The notes beneath the pieces were generated by a model, which saw nothing but the letters and a program-made list of their open reading frames with translations, was not told where the DNA came from and did not search any database. The translations under genes and the position numbers were made by a program. From Acestrorhynchus altus (taxonomy: Eukaryota > Chordata > Actinopteri > Characiformes > Acestrorhynchidae), in assembly GCA_034509495.1 (NCBI GenBank), contig CM067525.1, forward strand, positions 2,713,280 through 2,777,279: a DNA stretch of 64,000 nt. Reading direction: 5' to 3'. How positions within the stretch are numbered: the first letter of the stretch is position 1; each line of letters opens with the position of its first letter. Shown piece by piece: positions 23,670 to 36,284 of this stretch.

Positions 23670-23905
23670 CTCAAAGAGGGGGCGGGACTGATGATCAACC
23701 TGCATACAGACTCTGACTGATCAGAGAGAGGGGGCGGGGCTGATGCTCAACCTGCATACAGACTCTGACTGATCAGAGAGAGGGGGCGGGGCTGATGATC
23801 AACCTGCATACAGACTCTGACTGATCAGAGAGAGGGGGCGGGGCTGATGCTCAGCCTGCATACAGACTCTGACTGATCAGAGAGAGGGGGCGGGGCTGAT
23901 GATGC
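23670..23905 (+). repeat. 52-bp minisatellite, about 4.5 units
   Basis: TCAGAGAGAGGGGGCGGGGC recurs at 23721, 23773, 23825 and 23877, exactly 52 bp apart, alternating 'tgatgatcaacc' and 'tgatgctcaacc' in the following bases. Each unit has a GGGGCGGGGC Sp1-like box and the palindrome CTGATCAG. Confidence 0.95.
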
Positions 23906-24892
23906 CATTGAGCCAGATATTGAGTCCATCAGAGACTGATCTATTTGATCTATTGTCTTCTATTGATTGAAAATGTGACTAATTTCACCTTCAGATGATC
24001 TGCTGATCCTAAAGGTTCACATACTTTTGCCCTCACAGATATTGAATATTGGATCATTTTCCTCAATACATAAATTACCAGTGTAATATTTTTGTCTCAC
24101 TTCTCTTTTATGACTGATAAAGGACCTTTATAAGGTTTTATCTCAAATTTATACAGAAACTTCGTAAATTAAAGGGTTCAAAAACCGTGTAATAGTGTAA
24201 TCATTTAATACAAATGTATCAAATTATTATTTGAAATCCCTTCACTCCCCTTGAATAAGGGTCTCCTGGCTTTGAGGTGCTGAACAAGTGCAGGAAAAAC
24301 AAAGCTAAAGATGTTCTTTATGAAGAATAAGTAGGTTACTCATTAATTTGTGAGCAAGTTCATGTAGTACTTAAGTTAAGGAGGGTTTGGGGAATACTCG
24401 TTAATTAACATTCTTAAGAACCAGTGGAACTTTTTCCAAACTCACCCCAGGAAATTATATATAAGCTACTTTATTTTTATTCGATTTTATCATCAGCCTT
24501 AATAAAAAACACATTCACAAGCAAAAACAAAGTTATTTGCCTATTCATGTCGTCTTTCCCTGCATCCACTACCCATATCAAGTTGTACTACATAAGCAGA
24601 TGGAACTGGAGACCCATAAAGCCCCACTGGTCCACACACCCCGCCCAATCTGGACTGAACAAAGCCCTAATACAGTGATACACAGCTATGTTCATGGGTC
24701 AGGCCCAAATTCAGGACCAAATACAGGCACCATCTGTGCAGGACACATGTTTCATACAAGCATGCAACATGACATCATCCCGTGGGTGCTGTGTATCATA
24801 CACTCTTCCTTAATCCCTGTTAGACACATTCTACTGGGGAAGCTGATTAATAATAATGATCAGTCCAAAACAGATACGTAAGTCTCCGTCAG
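23906..24892. other. Unassigned AT-rich
   Basis: No gene or clear repeat; 'caatctggactgaacaaagc' and neighbours have no recognised relatives here. Confidence 0.4.
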
Positions 24893-25085
24893 TGCTAAAA
24901 TGTCATCACAGGACCTACGGGCAAGATTAAAGTTCTCCAGAGAACATCCAGACAATGAGCAGGACTTCTGGAACAATGAGCTTTGGACAGATGAATCCAA
25001 AGTTTGGTGCAAACCAAACAGCATTTGAGCACAAGAACCTCCTACCAACTGTGAAGCATGGTGGTGGAAGTCTCATGGTTTAGAA
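24893..25085 (+). mobile_element. Internally deleted Tc1 fragment
   Basis: 'aaaatgtcatcacaggacct', 'tctccagagaacatccagac', 'gagctttggacagatgaatc', 'gtgcaaaccaaacagcattt' and 'gaagcatggtggtggaagtc' in family order. It stops just after the GGGS motif. Confidence 0.85.
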
Positions 25086-26374
25086 CTGCTTTGATTCAGT
25101 TGTATTTGTTTAGTTAAAATGAACAATATAGTAAGAATGAAGATCAAAACTCATCAGAACTTCTAACTTTTTCACATGACCATCAGTCACATAGAAATAG
25201 CTTTGACTGTGAGTGTGCCAATCCAAAATGTACTTTTAATGAGTGTATATTTGGAAAAAACACCGTGCATCCAACAATAAAGACAGCGTGTGTATATGTT
25301 ATACGGAGAAAGAAAACGTGGTAGCACACGGGAAGCTCTGATTCTACAAACTGAGGTATTTCACAAGGCGAACGTCTCCTCTGGAAGCAGATTTCAAAGG
25401 AGTTAAAGGTGACTTTGCTCATTTCTCAGAATGGATTGCCAGCGAGGCACTCGAGTTGACGGGGTTAAGTAAGGAGAGGCTAGAAAACGAAATGACTGGA
25501 TGACTAAAATGAGAATGAAGAAGCTCCTCTTCATGAAAATGATGTCCTGTGCAAATGGCACCACTTTGGTCATCTCAGCCAGCGCTGCTCTCCACCTGAA
25601 AAGCTCTAGAGCCTTTCAAACCATCATTCTCACTCAGTTCCACAAGGGGCTGGAGGCTCAGCTAGTATTCTCATACACATACATTTTAAAAATTAGATGT
25701 GAAAAGCGAAAGCCCCCCCTACCCAACCGCACTCAACTTTAAGCATACTTATAAAAAGCCTGGGTTTGGAACATCAGCACATGCTGATATTCGGTGCAAA
25801 GGAAGATTGAAGTTTCTTGTAAGCTTCGGTCTGCATGCAGTGCGGAAGAGGGGGAAAGCTAATTTAACCGTGCTTAATTAGATTCCGAGTCTTTTCGGTC
25901 CTGAAAGCAGCAGTGAATAATCGGCAGCTGTAAAACGGTTGGAACCGTGTGGTAGAGTATCCGGGTGATGTAACACTGAGTTGCGAAAGTGCAATTAGCT
26001 CTCCCTGCCAACAGGGATAATACTGTACATGGAGTGGAAAAACTGGGGGAGGTACATTACAGTGCAAGGAGAAGACCTCGGATCACCCTAGCAGAGTGTA
26101 AAACATCACACGAAAACCTCATTTCTCCAAAACGGTAACTGTACATGAGAAGGAAACTTTCGTTGTGAATCAAAGAGGTCAATAGACATTCTGCACCATT
26201 CTGATTGGTCCATCCATCGTGAAAAACCATCATAGTGCAACTATAAAACTGTCAGATTCAGATCATATAAACATTTAAAATAGTATATTTATTGGGTTAA
26301 ACTTGAAAGTACCCTGTTGGGCCTCTAACCTGGATACAAGGTGAGATACGGTTGGGTATGGAGGTGTACAGGTT
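25086..26374. other. Unassigned
   Basis: No exon, RNA or repeat recognised in about 1.3 kb. Confidence 0.4.
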
Positions 26375-26650
26375 TCCGTATGTCCACTGAACACTGTGTC
26401 CACTCACTGTCCAATCTATTAGACACTCCTACCTAGTTGCTCCACCTTGTAGATTCACTCCTCCAACCAACACACCTCCAACCAACACACGGGTGCAAAG
26501 CGGCAGCCAGATGCAGAAAGAGTACTCTTTACTGGAAAGGACTGTCCCCCTCAAGGACTGGGGGGGGTCATTCATACAACAGGTGGTGGGCCATTCTCAG
26601 CACTGTAGTGTTAATGACATGGTGGTCTTGTGTTGGTGTGTTGCAGGGTT
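26375..26650 (-). repeat. Fold-back family, scrambled copy
   Basis: 'gtgtccactcactgtccaat' and 'gttgctccaccttgtagatt' (loop, antisense), then 'ggtgggccattctcagcact' and 'aatgacatggtggtctt' (arm). About 100 bp of foreign sequence lies between them. Confidence 0.65.
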
Positions 26651-27297
26651 GAGGTATAATTTAGTATGATTTACTGTAGTGGAGTATATGAAGGCTTTGA
26701 AGGCTTGTTAAGAAGCCATCAGACCGTTGATCCAGTTTGACAGTAGGGGGTCACTAATTGGATTAAAGCGTCCAGACGTCTTTACTGAGGAGTCTTGAGT
26801 TTAATCACCGGAATCACTTAATCAGACTGGTAATCCAACTTACAGCAAATACAGAGTACAATATTGCGTCTCAGAATAAGTTATTTAATGTCTTCAAATC
26901 AATCCCAATTCCCTGATGCAAATGATTTTCCTGATTTATTTGCATTTTCCTTTGAGAATTTAATGGTTTAGAATCATATACAACTAATCTGGCGCAGCTT
27001 AAACATAAAACATCCATAACGTTGTAATGAATTATAAATTGATGTGTGTAACTGTGCTGCCACCGCCGCAGCAGACTCAACACAATGTGCTATATAGGCC
27101 ACTGGATCTTATAGGGTGACGGATAGTAGCTAGATAAAGGCTGGTGCTGGCTGTCACCCACTCTGACTAGGTTAAGCCCATAGCCATTAGGAAAAAAGAC
27201 AAATGCCTGCTTACTGCTCTAAATGCTCCCACGGGTCTGTTTGTCAGACGTTTTTTGTGCAGAATGTATTTTTAATGCACTGCATTTAATGCCTGAC
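26651..27297. other. Unassigned
   Basis: Nothing recognised. Confidence 0.4.
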
Positions 27298-27710
27298 ATC
27301 ATAGCAAGCCTGAAGTCTGCCAGAGAACACTTAGACAAAGACCAGGACTTTGGACAGATGAATCCAGAGATGAATTATTTGGACACAGTAACAGAAGACG
27401 TGTTTGGCACAAACCAAACACAGCATTTGAGCTCGTATCAGCTGTGAAGCATGGTGGTGGAAGTGTGCTGGTTTGGAGCTGCTCTGCCGCAGCAGGGTGT
27501 GGAGATCTCTCCATTGTAGAAACCACTATGAGATCTTTATCGTATCAGAGGGGGTTTGAGGAGAACGTAAGAGCGTCTGTACAAAGACTGACGCTGAAAC
27601 GTCACGGAGCTGAAAGAATTCCACACGGAGGAGTGGGAAGGTCTTTCTTTCAGTCGATACCAGAGACGGTAGACGGTTGTACGAAACATCTGACATTATT
27701 TTAGCCATAG
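27298..27710 (+). mobile_element. Internally deleted Tc1 element
   Basis: Reads through 'gccagagaacacttagacaa' and 'gacagatgaatccagagatg', then KHGGGSVLVWSCSAAAGCGD and 'ttatcgtatcagagggggtt', 'gtctgtacaaagactgacgc', 'ccagagacggtagacggttg'. Central and C-terminal family blocks are fused without the catalytic segment. Confidence 0.87.
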
Positions 27711-29470
27711 AGATTTCAATTCAGGACATTTCTTCAGTTGTAGTTATATCTACTCCATCTCCATCTCTCATAGTTAGAAAGTCAACGGAGTCCTAATTTT
27801 TTCACATTATTATATGTAGGACAAATGAATTCACAGGGGATGTTTGAGATGTCCCTCAGCGACAGTGATGGCAGGTGTTGAGACTGAGCCTGCAAACGTC
27901 ATTTCCAAAGCTACATGCTTCAAGCAAACACCCAATTTGCTTGTTGTTTAGTTCCATCTGTAGATCAGGACTCCTCGATTCACACACTACCAATCAGGGA
28001 GGGCTACAGTGTTAAGATTCAAACTTATGAACTCCTGTCTCCTATGATCTACTTGCCAAGCATGCAGTGAGACAGTTGCTCCACTCTAGAGAGGTGAAAC
28101 TATGTACATGAAAACTTGGCTTTCACTCACACCTCATTGCTCTGTACCCGGCAGGATCCTCCACGCCGCCACCAGTTCGATCCTGTTCGCCCCCCTGCCT
28201 CCATACCCGGCAGATGACCTGATGGTCCGACCTAGGGCCAATGCCAAAGACAACCATATTACATAATGCAAGATTGGAAGTCTTTACCATCTATTGTACA
28301 TAACAGGTCCAAGAAAATATTTAAGTGCATGCTGCTATGAGTCTTCTGGTGAAATGTCTGTGTCCAAGAAAGAACAGAAAGTTAAATTTACTCAGAACTG
28401 TATTTTTATGTGTATGTTTACAGCTGTAGGGTGGCCCTATGGTTTAACTGCCCCAAAATCCTGACCTATAAAGGCACAAATTACACATCTTACACAGTAT
28501 TAAATCAGTTTCTGCTGTATTGTTTATCAAACAGTTGAATTTTGACTAAAGTAAGTTTAGTTAAGTAAAAAAAATTCTCTCTACTGGTACACTGGTCTGT
28601 ATAGTTTACATCTCACAGTTTTACGTGGTAGGTAAGCTGGTTTTTGTCCATGTCCACAAACTCCAGTCATGTTCTTATAATACTGACTGGCACATATTTG
28701 ACCATTAATACCATCATGCCAATTAATCCACATTCTCCTCCATATCCTCAAGCTCATCAAGCCAATCCGAGGAAGGAGGACAGAAGTGCTAAAGACTTTA
28801 TCATTCAAATTCATCTCAGCGACTGCTGCGTTTTCAGGGCTATTAAGGGCAAGATTCCAAGAAATGAGTTTGTGTAAAAACCAATTTCCTGAACACGATC
28901 GAAATGAGAGATATTAGGGTACTGCACTGCACGTTGTCTCGTCTCGTGGACAGTTGCTAAGGCAGCTCCGGCGTCGAGAACCTGACACAGGCGTGATTAA
29001 TCAAACGTCCACAGCACTGAAAGGTTACACTTCAAAAGAGCCTCAGGCACATCACTGTGCCTCCCTTATAATGTGAGAAGATCCCTGGTTAAAAATAATC
29101 CTGGTCACTTCCCCAGTATCTGAATCATGAATTAAACAGGATTCAGCGTTTAATGTGTGAGGAGGATGAATCTTTTACATCAGTGTCAGCTTGGAGATAT
29201 GGTCTTCAAAGTGGAGGGTTAAGTCAAGGCCACGATGTTTTGATGTAAGATATGCTCCTTTTAGTGTAGATTAGGTATCAATTAGCTAAGGTTAAATAGG
29301 CTCCACGGTCTCACATGTCTCACGCATTTCAGAATAAGATTCACAGCGAATGTTTGTGTGATATAAGAAAACAAAAACACTTCTCACTTGGTTCCCAAAG
29401 AATATCCCTTTAAAGAAAACAAATCCCCCCCAGGCTGTATAATAAATCACATATGACAATAAATTAACTC
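27711..29470. other. Unassigned, one possible regulatory block
   Basis: No gene. 28900-29040 is unique-looking with the palindromic homeodomain-type word TGATTAATCA at 28994; candidate conserved element only. Confidence 0.3.
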
Positions 29471-29700
29471 TTAAAACCCGAGATCTGCATTTTCTAAAGT
29501 ATAATTGGCTTCATAACTCAGAACCACATATGAAACACTTCATAAACTCATTCCCAACTAAATTCAGTCCCAGTATAAAGGCCATAGCAGCCATTCAGTT
29601 TTACCATTTACTGCCCTGTCCACGTGTACAGGCTTGAACTGCATGCAGACTCCAACCAATCAGTGAGATGGGGCGGGGCCAACGGAGCTGTTTTATTCCT
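29471..29700 (+). repeat. Dispersed GC-box repeat, near full copy
   Basis: In order: 'ctcttaaaacccgagatctg', 'ataattggcttcataactca', 'gccatagcagccattcagtt', 'gcatgcagactccaaccaat' and 'cagtgagatggggcggggcc'. Same order as 38.5 kb. Contains CCAAT and GGGGCGGGGC boxes. Confidence 0.75.
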
Positions 29701-29892
29701 TCTTGGGACTTTTATTCTGAAATTGGAACACAGCATTAGCAAAAAAGGGATCCATACATGATAATAATTACAAACAACATCAAAATGAATGTATTTTCAG
29801 CTCAAGAGCCCCTTCCAGTACATAACTGATAGATTCTTCCATCTCTACTGTCTGCATCTACGTTCTCACACTTCTGTGAGTGCTGCGGAACT

Positions 29893-30090
29893 GTCAACTG
29901 TGAAGCATGGTGGTGGAAGTGTCATGGTTTGAGTGCAGCAGGGTCTGAAATCTTTATTGTATCAGAGGAATATGTGAGACCGTCAAAGATGCTGAAGCAC
30001 CATCAAGCTGAAAGAATTCCACATGGAGGACTGAAATGAAGGTTGCTCATAGGGTGTCCTAACCTTTTCCCACGGCTGTATGTTTGTTAC
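29893..30090 (+). mobile_element. Tc1 fragment fused to 'aggtgtcctaac' terminus
   Basis: 'tgtgaagcatggtggtggaa', 'ttattgtatcagagg' and 'gctgaaagaattccacatgg', then 'agggtgtcctaaccttttcc', the terminus like that at 1720. Two families abut. Confidence 0.7.
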
Positions 30091-31034
30091 ACTGCGAGCG
30101 GTTGTGTTATTTGAGGTGTGATATCGATGCTGGTTATGGAATTGTGCAGCCAGCAGCGTTGCTCTGCAAGTTCCCATGCTGTCTCCTTTTGAATTTAGAT
30201 CTTTCACGAGACAAGGTACTGGCAAAGCTAGGAAACTGATGGTACAGACAGAAGAAGTAATAATTAAGGACAGAGTGACATTTCAAGTTACACTTAAACA
30301 TTGTCCTGGAGACAGATTTCCCTATACAATGGTAACTTTAAAAAAAAGGGATCAGAAAACTGAGGTCTGATATCAGCCCCAAAGGGGTTCCTTCTGCCAA
30401 ACAGCAGCAATATAATTTCTCACACTGCTGGGCCATGAGCTCTTGCCTTTGCAAGTGGCTGAATGAGTTATGAGGCCTGTCATGGGAAGTTTTACGATGT
30501 GGGGTTGCAATAGGATGGGTCTGGATAAGTGTCGTTCAAGGCAAGAGAGAAATGCATTATTAGTGCTCTGATCAAATCTATATTAGCATTTCCTTTTTTA
30601 TCGAGGAAAAGACGAGCATTGGACCCTGTCTAGCCTCCAGCCTCTGCTTCTCAGAGTGGCGGATGTGAGAACAAGGGGTCTATTTGTGGTGTCGTCCTAT
30701 ATCCTCCACACACAAGCCCCAAGAGGTGTCCATATTGAGGTTTTAGCTTCCCATCCTGTCCCCTTTTTAGCACCTCGCTTTACACTGTGGTCACGAGAGA
30801 GCTTGATTGGATCCTTACCAAGCATGAAAACTCTGAACTAATATTTGTCCCTAATAGAGAAGGCGGGGGACAGGGAGAGAACGGCTGTGCACAGAACAGT
30901 ATGTGCACTATTCCCATTAGAATGACTGTAGAAAGCAAATACTGAAGACAATCAGTATTAATTAATCTGAACTGTCTCAAAATGAGCCAATGTCTCCTTC
31001 ATGTCCTGAAATCCAATGGGATATCTTCTCTCAT
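30091..31034. other. Unassigned
   Basis: No exon or repeat recognised. A 64-codon open frame from 30176 has no domain character. Confidence 0.4.
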
Positions 31035-31385
31035 GCGCTGACCATAAAGCATACCCCACAGAGCAGCTATTATGTGGGTGGTGGGTCATTCTCAGCACTG
31101 CAGTCACACTGACATGGTGGTGGTGTGTTAGTGTGTGTTGCGCTGCTATGAGTGGATCAGACAGCAGTGCTGCTGGAGTGTTCAAACCCCTCAATGTCAC
31201 TGCTGGACTGAGAACAGTCCATCAACCAGAAATATCCAGCCGACAGCGTCCTGTGAGCACTGATGAAGGACTAGAGGATGACCAAGACAGATGAGCTTCT
31301 GTTTCTGACTTTACATCTACAAGGTGGAGCACCTGACAGTGTTTAAACACTCCAGCAGCTCTGCTGACTCCCTCTCTCAGTTTTA
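31035..31385 (+). repeat. Fold-back element, left arm plus loop
   Basis: Left arm 31055-31183 ('gggtggtgggtcattctcag', 'tgacatggtggtggtgtgtt', 'gctgctatgagtggatcaga') then loop 31184-31345 near identical to 10040-10210. Only 'aaacactccagcag' of the right arm remains. Confidence 0.8.
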
Positions 31386-33231
31386 CAGACATGCTTTTTC
31401 TAGTGCACAGGTATCAAATTTCGATACGCAGCCCTAATCCTGATTCAGAAACACTGCCAATGGATAAACAATCAGTAACCATCGTGGATCTGCACTGACA
31501 CGGTACAGCAAGGCCTCGGGAACCAAGCTGAGAAGGCTGGCCCTTTGCACGGTACTGCATACGCTGTGGACAAGTCACCCCAGTTCCATCAGCTTGTTTC
31601 ATACTGTACATGCACAGAGACATGTACACACTCAGCAGGTCTCTGTTAACGCAAGCGTTGACATGTAAGCATTTGCATCCCAAATGACCTTAATGCCGGA
31701 ACCTCGGTAGCGCACTTGCTGTTGCAAGCAGGCAAAAAAGGCGAGGCACAGCTAGTACCCAACCAGCCGTCACCCTGACAGGCTGCAGCCTCTCTGCTTA
31801 ACATCCGCATTTATATTCACACCACAGGGCTGGAGAACTCAGTCTCAGCACTGGCTGAGATGATATGCCCTCTATGTGTCAGAGAAACGCGGTGAGGGTT
31901 AGTCATGAACTACCACGTCTTCTCATTCATCTTCTAGGCTGCTTTCACTGGAATCATGTTAAGTCCCATGTAGTGTTTAAAGGTAAGAACCCTCCCAGTG
32001 AGGGATGATTAAAGTGGTGTCCCTGTCAGTTTTGTTAAAGGGCTGCTGGAATTCAACAACAGTGGAATTTATGACCTTTTTAGAGGAGCCACCTGGACAG
32101 GGGCAGGGGGTGGGCAGGGCTTCGCCAGTGGTCATTTTTGTTTGTACAACTGGTGGGCATGGTGGTGAGACACTAGAAGGTTCGGGGATCGTTGAAATCG
32201 ATGCAGTTCCCCGAATGCCCTGGCCAGTTGACATGCCTCTGTCCACAGTGCGTATATATGAATATAATTTCATATATTTATATCTCAATTGAACAATAAC
32301 TAAAATAGAGTTGGCTTTAAACCAGGGGTATTTAATTTAATTTATTTAGTCTATTATACATTGTTCTTATTTCTATATTTTTTTTTAAATAATTGTTTAA
32401 TATAATTCTTTAATCATAACATTGTTGTTGTTGCAAATAAATACTAGAGCATCGAAAACAATTAGAATATGGGTTCTTCAGTGCTCGTGTCCTTCAACAG
32501 GAGATCTAAGATCAAGAACGTTGGAACAGAACAAAACAGGACTGGCACTGCAAAGGAACACGCCGAGCAGAGACACGCCTTCATCTTCACTTTCACATGA
32601 ATCAACATCCTCCAGAACAAATGTTAATTGGGTAGAGGATCTGAGTATTAAGACTCTACAAACAAGATTAGGCAGGAGAAGCAAATCGTGTGTGCCGAGC
32701 CAAATGGCTCACTCTCCAGCAGACAAAGCTGTGACAGCCATTTCTTTGATCGCTGGTTAAACAGACACCTGAAAGTCAAAACCACTTCTGACCAACTGAT
32801 TTTCACATTTCTAAACATCATTGATCTCCTGGATTAATCTGGGGTTGGCCTTTATCATGGCATAGCTCTTCAAAATGAAGGTTCTTGAACATTTCTTGGC
32901 TTTGATGTAAGGTATATAAGGTATTTAAGGTGGATGAGGAGGAGTGTGGGGCATAAGCATCTGATATCTCCATGGTTAGATTATTGAATTATACGTTATA
33001 GGATTATTCAAATTATTTCTAACAAAATGTTCCTTCTTTACATACTTTTATCTTCCACTTGTGTCAGATTGTATTTATTGATCAAAGCTTAATTCTATTA
33101 TATTGAAAATGTGTTTCTTGAATTAAGCAAAGCTGTAAGAATAAGGCCTCTTTAGTGGGTAAAATTACGTAGAAATAAGATTATTTTTATAAAATTTTAT
33201 AAAATCGTATATTTCTGCTTACTTTAACTAA
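31386..33231. other. Unassigned, with one candidate exon
   Basis: No repeats recognised. Includes the open segment at 32490-32760 listed separately. 32320-32420 is very AT-rich. Confidence 0.35.
32492..32760 (+). other. Weak candidate terminal exon
   Basis: 'gtgctcgtgtccttcaacag' could be an acceptor. The frame then stays open for about 89 codons to TAA, Ser/Thr/Arg-rich in its first half, with NWVEDLSIKTLQTRL. No homologue recognised and no partner exons found. Likely chance, recorded because the frame begins near a plausible splice site and has no transposon character. Confidence 0.12.
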
Positions 33232-33345
33232 TACACCGATCAAGTAGAACATCACGACCACTTGGGAAGGAGTGTCTAATTGAGTGGACAGTGAGTGGAC
33301 ACTCTATTTAAAGTCTCCAGCAGCACCCCAGTGCTGGGTGAATGT
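33232..33345 (+). repeat. Fold-back family fragment
   Basis: 'gagtgtctaattgagtggac' and 'agtgagtggacactc', then 'tctccagcagcacc', corresponding to 10222-10280. Confidence 0.6.
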
Positions 33346-34185
33346 GCACATCCATTTCTACACTGATCTCACTATAACAAAACTGGTATCATAATGTAGA
33401 GTTCAGGAAGCTTTGCTGTAATCAAACATAACACTATCATGTAATTTGACCAAGCATTATGTATCAAAATATGTTTAAATATCTTATTTTAGGCATCATT
33501 TGTTAAATTAAAATCAAATCATAAGTACAAATGAGAGATTTTTCTGTATGTAATATTATACCGTGGATGAATTCATGCTTTTTTTTATCTTTAATCTCAA
33601 TCATAATTCAGATCAAAGCATCACAAAAAGCAAGATCAGATCAAGAAAAGATAAAATAGTTGAAAATCAAACTGGCGCTTACTTATGGATGAGCACATTA
33701 ACAAGTCACTAATGTGATGCTCTCAGTCAAGTGGCAGCATTAGTGCCCTTATATGAACTGGATGCGAGAGATCTCATTTCCTTTGGAAATCCCAAGGACT
33801 TTATTTTGCCGGAACATTTCCACTTTTAATCACTGCCTGTGGAAACCAGCACGGCTTGTACGCTTAGTATGTTAATTTACCGCTTCTTCATTACACCAAA
33901 TAAACTCGTCATTGTGTTTGGTGTTTCTCCACTCCTTTAAACGGCGTTAGATGAAAGAGATCCAGTTTTCCATAAACGTCCTGTTAAACTTTTCATTAAC
34001 TTTCGTTCGATCGTTTTATCTACATTAAGAGACGGAGGTGAAACAACAAAAACACATCTAAAGAAACATCAAGTGTAAAACAACTGTTGGAAAGGTCATG
34101 TTCTTGAAAGGAAAATAGAACCTTTTTACTGCCACACATCAGACTTTGGAGAACGTATTTAAACCTAAGACAGTTTAGTTTTCTC
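33346..34185. other. Unassigned
   Basis: No gene. 33660-33920 is a unique block with balanced composition inside AT-rich flanks; candidate conserved element only. Confidence 0.3.
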
Positions 34186-34582
34186 TTGATTGCTCTTAAC
34201 TATCTGAGATCTTCAGAAAGAAGGTTGTGGATGCAGATGAGTCCGGTAAGGGATTTAAAAAGATCTCAGAACAGTTAGAAATCAGCCGTTCCTCTGTCCG
34301 TAAAATCATAAACAAGTGCAGAACATTTAAAACAACTGCCCACGTGGCCAGATCAGACCGTCCTAGCAAGTTCAGCGCAAGAGCAGAACCACAATGTGTG
34401 TGAAGATCCAACAATCCTAAAATGTCATTATAGGATTTACAGGTATCTCTCGCCACAACTCAGGTCAAGGTGCAAACAAAGCACAGCATTTAAGCACAAG
34501 AACATCCTACTACCTGTGAAGCATGGTGGTGGAAGTGTCATGGTTTGAGGCTGCTTTGCTGCAGCAGGGTCTGGAGAAAGAG
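34186..34582 (+). mobile_element. Internally deleted Tc1 element with N-terminal HTH
   Basis: 'cttcagaaagaaggttgtgg', 'gggatttaaaaagatctcag' and 'ccgttcctctgtccgtaaaa' encode the two helix-turn-helix parts of the paired-like domain (GFKKISEQLEISRSSVRKII in frame). It then jumps to 'gtgcaaac-aaagcacagc' and 'gaagcatggtggtggaagtg'. Best-preserved DNA-binding domain of the family here. Confidence 0.87.
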
Positions 34583-35494
34583 TTCCAAGTAGAGTTCCAA
34601 GTAATATCAATCGTCATTTCCATTCAGTGTAACAACATACATTACAATTCCACACTTTTTAATCACAGGATAAACCTCTGTCGTATCATTGAACACGAGC
34701 TTAAAGCAATCCGATTCCAGATGTTAATCATCTGTAAAAGGTGGGTGAAATCAACATCCCATAATATTGGCTTGGAAAACAAACACCCCAGCCTTTGGAT
34801 GACAAGGTCACACAAATGTGTTTTCTTGTTTGTGTACAGAGATCGTTGACGAAGCTAAACGAAGGGATTATTTATTTATTTCTTGCCATTTGAAGTCCGA
34901 GGCTTTCTGAAACCACGTCTCCGAGCTGGGAAACCACGTCAGTTCCACAGTGACGGTGAACAGCACTTCACCGAGGGAGATTCCGCAAGGTAAACACAGA
35001 CACAGGGTCTGCTGATTTTACATGAACCATTTCAATATAATGCTCATGTACAGTGTTAAGCTCCAGCTGTGCTTAAGAACCCAGTCAAGTGTAGCGTTAA
35101 GAGGAAAGTCTCTTTCCTTGAAAAATTAATGAACCTGGCAAGATATTAGACTATAATTTAAGAATAGGGGGAAATCATTTATGATGGGACCTCCTGTAGA
35201 GTTCCAGTCTATGTGCAAAATTATTAAAATACTTTATCTTCCTGTCGGGACACAAAGATAAAACCACATTCAGGCCAGTTGGGGTTTTTGTCGGAACAGG
35301 TACAACCTCAGAGGATATTCTTTAAGACCTACAGGGGGCATAGACCACATTTTCCTTGAGCACGAGCTCCACTTTAGAGACCAATGTGGGTTTTTTGCAC
35401 CAGAAGTGTCATAATTGACCTCTTTATGCTCTAAATTATACAGTTTTTTTACTGGGCCTTTAGTTACTTTTATTGACCACAGAAATTGTCGCCA
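34583..35494. other. Unassigned
   Basis: Nothing recognised in about 900 bp. Confidence 0.4.
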
Positions 35495-35680
35495 TTGTGG
35501 GCTTCCAACTGCCCTTTTCAGCAGGATAATGCCCCGGGATGTCTCAAAAGGGGGTAAATGTGCTGCAGGACGCCACACGTAACCTATACACCTCCACGAC
35601 CAACCATATCTCATCTTGAGTCCCAACAGGGAAGTAGAGCCTCTAATATTATAATCACTTACATTTTTCATTACATTCAC
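35495..35680 (+). mobile_element. Tc1/mariner fragment, second family
   Basis: 'cttttcagcaggataatgcc' (FQQDNAP), then after a deletion 'catatctcatcttgagtccc' and 'ctctaatattataat'. The same order is seen, longer, at 45.7-46.0 kb. Confidence 0.7.
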
Positions 35681-36284
35681 ACACCGCAAGACTCATTCCA
35701 TTCCAACAACTCCGTCTCGGTGCACTATTTTTTCTCCGAGTGTATTTCAGTAAAGGCCAACATCTCATGAAGTTCGCATTAACATGAATTACCTAAATGC
35801 AGGTCTATGCCATCATCAGTCCAGTCACGGACTACTGATTTAAGAGAACAGTCCTTGGTTCGAGATGTCAATCAGAGATATGAGTTTCTGCTCCACAGGA
35901 AATGACATAAATTGCCTTTGATCTGCGTTCCATGAAGCAGAACATGAAAGCTGGCCAAGCTGACAGTTCAACTGAGCAACCTGGAGAGGAAACAACCAGG
36001 ACTGTCAACTGCAAAAATGATGCAAAACCTCACCGTAACTGTGTAGAGCTACTTTTTATAGTTTACAGATTCTGGCCAGAAGAAAAATCTGTATATACAC
36101 TTAAATTCTGATTCCATTTTAATAATTTAAATCAATATAGTTGGAGATGCAGCACAATTAACGTACAATATAGGGAGGTAAACATTGCCTAACTTTAAAA
36201 ACAATTTTTAATCCAGAAACATTCAGATATTTAAAAAAATAAACCTACGCAATTGCTTTAGTATTTAGCGAGGTCACCAGTTTT
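35681..36284. other. Unassigned
   Basis: No recognised content. Confidence 0.4.

Noticed and set aside
23670..23905. Regular repeat-spacer appearance, CRISPR-like.
   Set aside because: The whole 52-bp unit repeats with no unique spacers, in a vertebrate genome; it is a minisatellite.
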